From Turneriella sp942492915 (GTDB taxonomy: Bacteria; Spirochaetota; Leptospiria; Turneriellales; Turneriellaceae), in NCBI GenBank assembly GCA_942492915.1, contig OW818662.1:1240001-1304000 (forward strand): a DNA stretch of 64,000 nucleotides, read 5' to 3'. The notes beneath the pieces are model-generated. The model did no database searches. It was not told where the DNA came from and worked only from the letters and a program-made list of their open reading frames with translations. A program made the position numbers and the translations under genes. Positions 60,244-64,000 of this stretch are shown here, piece by piece (position 1 is the stretch's first letter; each line of letters starts with the position of its first letter).

Positions 60244-61832
60244 CGGGGTATACGTTTGGTCAGAATAACCTGATTACCCTGTTCGTTATACACGACCGAA
60301 TCGAAGACGTTTCGGGTCATGATAATGCCCCGCCCGTGCTCGAGCATCGCCATATATTCGTCATTTTCAGCGCGGTTGATAAACGAATGGTGATCGAAAC
60401 CAGAGCCTTCGTCGGTGATTCTGAACATCAGTACCTTGTCGTTTATAAGATAATCTACGCGAACGCGGCGCCCGGCGAATTTTGGGTCTTTTTGGCGCGA
60501 AACCAGAAACTCCATATAGTCGCCGCTGTCGATTGCCTCTGTCTTTTCATCAAAAGTGATGCCCAGATTTCCATGTTCAATTGCGTTAATCAGAATCTCC
60601 CGAAAGCAGATTCGTATCGTATTCACGACCGGCAGCGTAAAATACCGGCTGAGTCTCTCGCATATTTTCTGACTCAGAATTTCAGCATGCGTCACGTTGT
60701 TGGTAATGACGTATTGGCCTTTTTCTTTTTCCAGAAAACGTTGCGATACGTCTTCTTGAATGCGCGATGCCTTGCCGACGATCTCAACCTGCCAGTGGAT
60801 CAGGTTCTTTTGAAGGGTGACATGCACATCGACAGGTTCGTACATGTGTTTTTTGCGCAGCGTGGTGCGAAAACTTACCAGTGTGTTTTCTTCAAGAAAC
60901 TGGCGCACGTGTTCGCGTACAATATTTCGGTTTAGCTCAATATCACCCTCGAGCCCATCGGGTACAAAATCGTAAAGCGGTTTGCCTATCATCTCTTCTG
61001 GATTAAAACCCAGCAGGGTCAGGGCCGTCTTGTTCATGCTCAGAATTTCGCCTGACTCGTTCATCTGAAAAATCATGTCGCTCGAATCGTCTACGAGGTG
61101 GCGGTATTTGGCCTCTGCAATTTCAAGCCGGGGTATCGTTTCGCGCAGAAGATTTTCGGTATGCGATTTTTCTTCTGCCAACTGTCGTTCGGTCAGGTGA
61201 ACCTGACGCCAGTTATACGTGGAATAGATAGACAACAGACTAAGCGCCGCTACCCAGCACAGGTACCCGCCGATGGTGGTAATATCTTCTGGTAACGGAA
61301 ATATAGGAGGAAACAATCGGTAAGCGACCAAAGAACCTGCAAGGCCAGAGGTCATGATCAGCGTGTGAATGCTGATTTCTTTCCAGCGGCCAAAATCATA
61401 CATGATAAACACAATAGGCATTACCACAAGTAAGATCAGGTGAATACCGATGCGCTCCCCTAGAAACACACTCAATATAAGGCAATAGAGCGTGTAGATG
61501 AAAGTACTGAGGTAAGTGACGCTGAATGTGCCGTAACGGTTCTTGAGCACAATAATTACAGGTATAAGAAGAGAAAATGCGAGATTGATTATTGCAAAGG
61601 GCCAGAAATAGCTGATATACCGGTCGAAATCACGGTGCAGCAAGATGGCCAGCACCACAAGTTCTGCCACGACAAGGTAGGCGTTAGCCAGAAAGGTAAG
61701 CGAGAACAGCAAATTGAGTACGCGGTTATGTTTGAGTTCGGTTGCCGTCTTGAAATGACGACTGCCAGAATTGAGGTAAGCCTCCCACAAAACGGAAAAA
61801 CGCTGCATCGGTTTAGCATCAACCCAATTCAT
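60240..61832 (-). CDS. membrane sensor with PAS and RsbW-like ATPase domain
   Basis: The 530-residue protein (ATG at 61832; a TTG at 61904 would overlap the divergent gene) has about six membrane helices, a coiled linker and a PAS domain (around FQMNESGEILSMNKTALTLLGF). The C-terminal GHKL ATPase domain contains EILINAIEHGNL and ITDEGSGFD and HGRGI. There is no phospho-accepting HisKA helix, so it resembles anti-sigma/serine kinases such as RsbW rather than a classic histidine kinase. Downstream is mqo, overlapping by four bases. Confidence 0.75.
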   Translation of the reverse strand: MNWVDAKPMQRFSVLWEAYLNSGSRHFKTATELKHNRVLNLLFSLTFLANAYLVVAELVVLAILLHRDFDRYISYFWPFAIINLAFSLLIPVIIVLKNRYGTFSVTYLSTFIYTLYCLILSVFLGERIGIHLILLVVMPIVFIMYDFGRWKEISIHTLIMTSGLAGSLVAYRLFPPIFPLPEDITTIGGYLCWVAALSLLSIYSTYNWRQVHLTERQLAEEKSHTENLLRETIPRLEIAEAKYRHLVDDSSDMIFQMNESGEILSMNKTALTLLGFNPEEMIGKPLYDFVPDGLEGDIELNRNIVREHVRQFLEENTLVSFRTTLRKKHMYEPVDVHVTLQKNLIHWQVEIVGKASRIQEDVSQRFLEKEKGQYVITNNVTHAEILSQKICERLSRYFTLPVVNTIRICFREILINAIEHGNLGITFDEKTEAIDSGDYMEFLVSRQKDPKFAGRRVRVDYLINDKVLMFRITDEGSGFDHHSFINRAENDEYMAMLEHGRGIIMTRNVFDSVVYNEQGNQVILTKRIPR

Positions 61833-61891
61833 TTCATACGCGTAAAGGAGTTTAGCTTGACCCGCGCATTCCCGTCTAATTTCTTCCGTTG

Positions 61892-63442
61892 ATGTCTGGA
61901 GCAAACGCGTGGGGAAGCCGTCTCGGCATCATTCTGGCCGTAACTGGGTCAGCCGTTGGCCTGGGAAATTTTCTGCGTTTTCCAGGACTCGCAGCAAAGT
62001 ACGGCGGCGGCACGTTCATGATCCCGTATTTTACAGCGTTAGTGTTACTGGGGCTTCCGATTGCCTATATCGAATGGTCGATAGCGCGCTACGGTGGCAC
62101 GCGGGGCTATCACAGCGCACCTGGAATATTCAGCGTGCTGTGGCCGCGGCGCATTTCGCCCTACCTCGGGGTGTTGGGTCTCATCGTCCCGGTTGGCATC
62201 TACATGTACTATGTCGTGATTGAAGCCTGGTGTCTCTATTATGCGTGGGGATATCTAACCGGGGCGCTGAATCTGGGCACTGACATCGCCGGGTACCGAA
62301 ACTTTTTTGCGGCATTTACCGGCAGCGCCGGCAATGGCGCATTGTTCGGCGGCCTCTCGCCGATGCTGATCTCTCTCTTTGCCTGTTATGTGGTGAACTT
62401 TCTCTTTGTGTACCGGGGCATCGCTGGTATAGAGCGCATCAGTCGCTACGGAATGCCGATTCTGCTCGTGACTGGTCTCATCGTGCTGGTCAGAGTCATG
62501 ACGCTTGGAACTCCTAACCCCGATCTGCCCGAACGCAGCGTGATTAACGGCCTCGGCCACCTTTGGAACCCGCCGCAGAACGTGAGCCTCGGCGCTTCGC
62601 TCTTGAATGCGCAGTTGTGGATGGATGCCGCAGGACAGATTTTTTTCTCGCTTTCCGTTGGCTTCGGTGTGATTATCAACTATGCGAGCTACCTGAGTAA
62701 GAAAGACGACATCATGCTTTCTGCTACAACTGCAGCAGCCGGCAACGAATTTGCCGAGGTCGCTCTCGGGGGGCTCATAACCGTGCCGGCAGCATTTGTT
62801 TTTCTCGGAGTGCAGGGCGTCGGCAGCACATTTGGCCTTGGTTTCGTTTCTTTACCCGCGGTTTTCGGGCACATGCCGCTGGGCCAGGTGTTCGGGTTCT
62901 TGTGGTTCTTTTTGCTGTTTATTGCGGCGATCACGAGTTCGGTTTCGATGCTGCAGCCCGGCATCGCATTTCTTGAAGAGGGCTTGAACCTCAAGCGCAA
63001 AAAGAGCTCCGCGGGCCTGCTGCTGCTCACGATGCTCGGCACCCTCTTCGTGGTCTATTATTCAGGCAATCTCGAAGCGCTCGACACGATGGATTTCTGG
63101 GCGGGTACGTTTTTCATTTTTGTACTCGCACTTTTTCAGGTGGTTGTCGCAGGATGGCTTTTCGGCGTCGAAAATGTGCTCAAAGAGGCAGCCGAAGGTT
63201 CGCGTATGCGCATACCGAGAGCGTTGCCTTTTGTCATCAAATATGTCTGCCCAGCGTTTCTCGGGCTGATTTTCGTTATGTGGTGCTGGCAGAATTTACC
63301 CGTGCAATGGAAAAAAATTCAGGAAAATACGGTAACGCAGATTACAGTGCTTTTCTTGCTGGGTGCGATTATGCTCTTTCTTGTGCTGACTCACCTTGCG
63401 GTCAAGAAGTGGCAGACCGACAAGGCAAGGGGGCTCAGATGA
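61892..63442 (+). CDS. sodium-dependent (NSS family) transporter
   Basis: The 516-residue membrane protein has the neurotransmitter:sodium symporter signatures GSAVGLGNFLRFP (helix 1), GGGTFMIPYF, an SFSVGFG-like SLSVGFGVIINYASYL, and the helix-8 phrase AITSSVSMLQP. It probably imports an amino acid with sodium. About 12 helices are visible. Its stop overlaps the start of a 32-residue membrane peptide (ATGA), an arrangement known for MetS-like small subunits of such transporters. Confidence 0.95.
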   Translation: MSGANAWGSRLGIILAVTGSAVGLGNFLRFPGLAAKYGGGTFMIPYFTALVLLGLPIAYIEWSIARYGGTRGYHSAPGIFSVLWPRRISPYLGVLGLIVPVGIYMYYVVIEAWCLYYAWGYLTGALNLGTDIAGYRNFFAAFTGSAGNGALFGGLSPMLISLFACYVVNFLFVYRGIAGIERISRYGMPILLVTGLIVLVRVMTLGTPNPDLPERSVINGLGHLWNPPQNVSLGASLLNAQLWMDAAGQIFFSLSVGFGVIINYASYLSKKDDIMLSATTAAAGNEFAEVALGGLITVPAAFVFLGVQGVGSTFGLGFVSLPAVFGHMPLGQVFGFLWFFLLFIAAITSSVSMLQPGIAFLEEGLNLKRKKSSAGLLLLTMLGTLFVVYYSGNLEALDTMDFWAGTFFIFVLALFQVVVAGWLFGVENVLKEAAEGSRMRIPRALPFVIKYVCPAFLGLIFVMWCWQNLPVQWKKIQENTVTQITVLFLLGAIMLFLVLTHLAVKKWQTDKARGLR

Positions 63443-63537
63443 CTACCGGCGGCTGGATTGTCATGTGCCTGTCGGTGTCATTCGTTACGGTCTTCTTTGC
63501 GGTCAGTCTCTACTTTTCTCTGCGCAAAGACCGGTGA
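63439..63537 (+). CDS. MetS-like small membrane subunit of the NSS transporter
   Basis: The 32-residue peptide consists of one hydrophobic helix (WIVMCLSVSFVTVFFAVSLY) and a basic tail RKDR. Its ATG overlaps the transporter stop, with AAGGGGG before it, and its stop overlaps the next GTG. The position and layout match the small subunit of methionine/alanine NSS importers (MetS). It is not the remnant of a larger gene. Confidence 0.7.
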   Translation: MTTGGWIVMCLSVSFVTVFFAVSLYFSLRKDR

Positions 63538-64000
63538 AAACTGCCGTTGTCACGTGCTACTTCAATGCCCTGGGCGTTCAGTCGAGGTATGCCAATTTTG
63601 AAAAATTCGCCAACCGTCTGCACAAACAAAAGATACCGCTCTTTGTGATAGAAGCGCTTTTTCCCGGACAAAAATCTTCGCTGTCGCGCCACGCGAATGT
63701 TACAACTGTCGAATGCGAGGCGGTGCTCTGGCAAAAAGAATCGCTGCTGAATTTACTGGTGCGAAGGCTCGACAAAAAATTTACGGGTGTCGTCTGGTGC
63801 GATGCCGATGTGGTATTCGAGAATACGGACTGGTACCGGCAGACCGCAAAACTGCTGAAGAATTTCGCGGTCGTGCAACCCTTCAGCCAGGCTGTTCGGT
63901 TACCCCGGGGCGCAAAACGTTACGTCAAGGCGTCAGAACATTTCGATACGTTCGCAGAGATCTATTCGCGATCGCCGCAGCTGATGCTGAAAGGCGATTT
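63534..64000 (+). CDS. glycosyltransferase-like protein, truncated at window end
   Basis: The open frame starts at GTG inside the previous stop (GTGA) and runs past the window edge, giving 155 residues with no stop. Visible features are an N-terminal strand KTAVVTCYFNALG, a lysine-rich helix, and an Asp-Ala-Asp metal motif (WCDADVVFEN) typical of GT-A glycosyltransferases. No membrane segment is visible. The acceptor and full length cannot be seen. Confidence 0.7.
   Translation, partial: MKTAVVTCYFNALGVQSRYANFEKFANRLHKQKIPLFVIEALFPGQKSSLSRHANVTTVECEAVLWQKESLLNLLVRRLDKKFTGVVWCDADVVFENTDWYRQTAKLLKNFAVVQPFSQAVRLPRGAKRYVKASEHFDTFAEIYSRSPQLMLKGD

Noticed and set aside
61833..61904. TTG start for the PAS/RsbW-like protein
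   Set aside because: It would overlap the divergent transporter gene and has no ribosome binding site; the internal ATG is more likely, though not proven.
1..64000. Mobile elements or prophage
   Set aside because: No transposase, integrase or terminal inverted repeats are seen, and the gene content is ordinary chromosome.

Overview
The window looks like chromosome from a spirochaete of the order Leptospirales. The evidence is a short core-type FlaB flagellin, FliD, a Maf-type flagellin-modification protein and a TRAP transporter operon that carries the spirochaetal TatT component. GC content is moderate (a little over 50% by eye), which fits Turneriella or Leptonema better than Leptospira itself. 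The species-level guess is inference; the spirochaete assignment is well supported. I see no phage, transposase, CRISPR array or rRNA. Coding density is high and genes run in short operons on both strands.

Layout. 0.2-4.4 kb: leuA behind a hairpin-containing leader, an outer-membrane barrel protein, and an oppositely oriented PAP2 phosphatase with a small envelope protein. 4.4-6.1 kb: a tRNA-Val(GAC) preceded by a perfect inverted copy of its own first 21 bases, then flaB (minus strand) with a clear terminator and a long, structured 5' leader. 6.1-9.0 kb: a Cys-rich lipoprotein, a TldE/PmbA-like protein, and a coupled trio including an EVE-domain protein and a membrane-anchored GyrI-like protein resembling eukaryotic TEX264. 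9.0-12.4 kb: a CitE-like lyase, acyl-CoA ligase and MarR operon. 12.5-20.2 kb: envelope genes, namely a zinc phospholipase C/P1-nuclease-like secreted enzyme with a parvulin-type foldase lipoprotein, two large surface lipoproteins and an NlpC/P60 hydrolase.

20.3-27.5 kb: a housekeeping string (TPR protein, gmk, miaA, hfq, a possible SPFH-type protein, mannose-1-phosphate guanylyltransferase), an ECF sigma factor and pth. 27.5-32.5 kb: a TatT-TatP-small permease-large permease TRAP operon with a Fur-box-like site upstream, and a divergent DUF2147 protein. 32.5-39.8 kb: fliD, a GT2 glycosyltransferase, GH1 beta-glucosidase, a diacylglycerol-kinase-like protein and a response regulator with a GGDDF domain.

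39.8-48.4 kb: small membrane and lipoprotein genes, ispH translationally coupled to a TPR protein and then to a protein with a caspase/gingipain-like His-Cys pair that appears to start at CTG, an Ada-like methyltransferase, and gyrA coupled to a half-size FtsX-like membrane protein. 48.4-64 kb: a GDPD-type phosphodiesterase with pgi, an alpha/beta hydrolase, bamA-serB-maf, a CsgG/PEGA/barrel protein, mqo coupled to a membrane PAS/RsbW-like kinase, and a sodium symporter coupled to a 32-residue membrane peptide and a truncated glycosyltransferase at the window edge.

A strong local style is the 4-base stop/start overlap (ATGA, GTGA and probably CTGA), which occurs at twelve junctions and helps to fix several start codons. 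The most unusual items are the CTG-started His/Cys protein coupled to a TPR gene (41.6-44.5 kb), the inverted tRNA half-copy (4.52-4.57 kb) and the structured flaB leader (5.69-5.80 kb).
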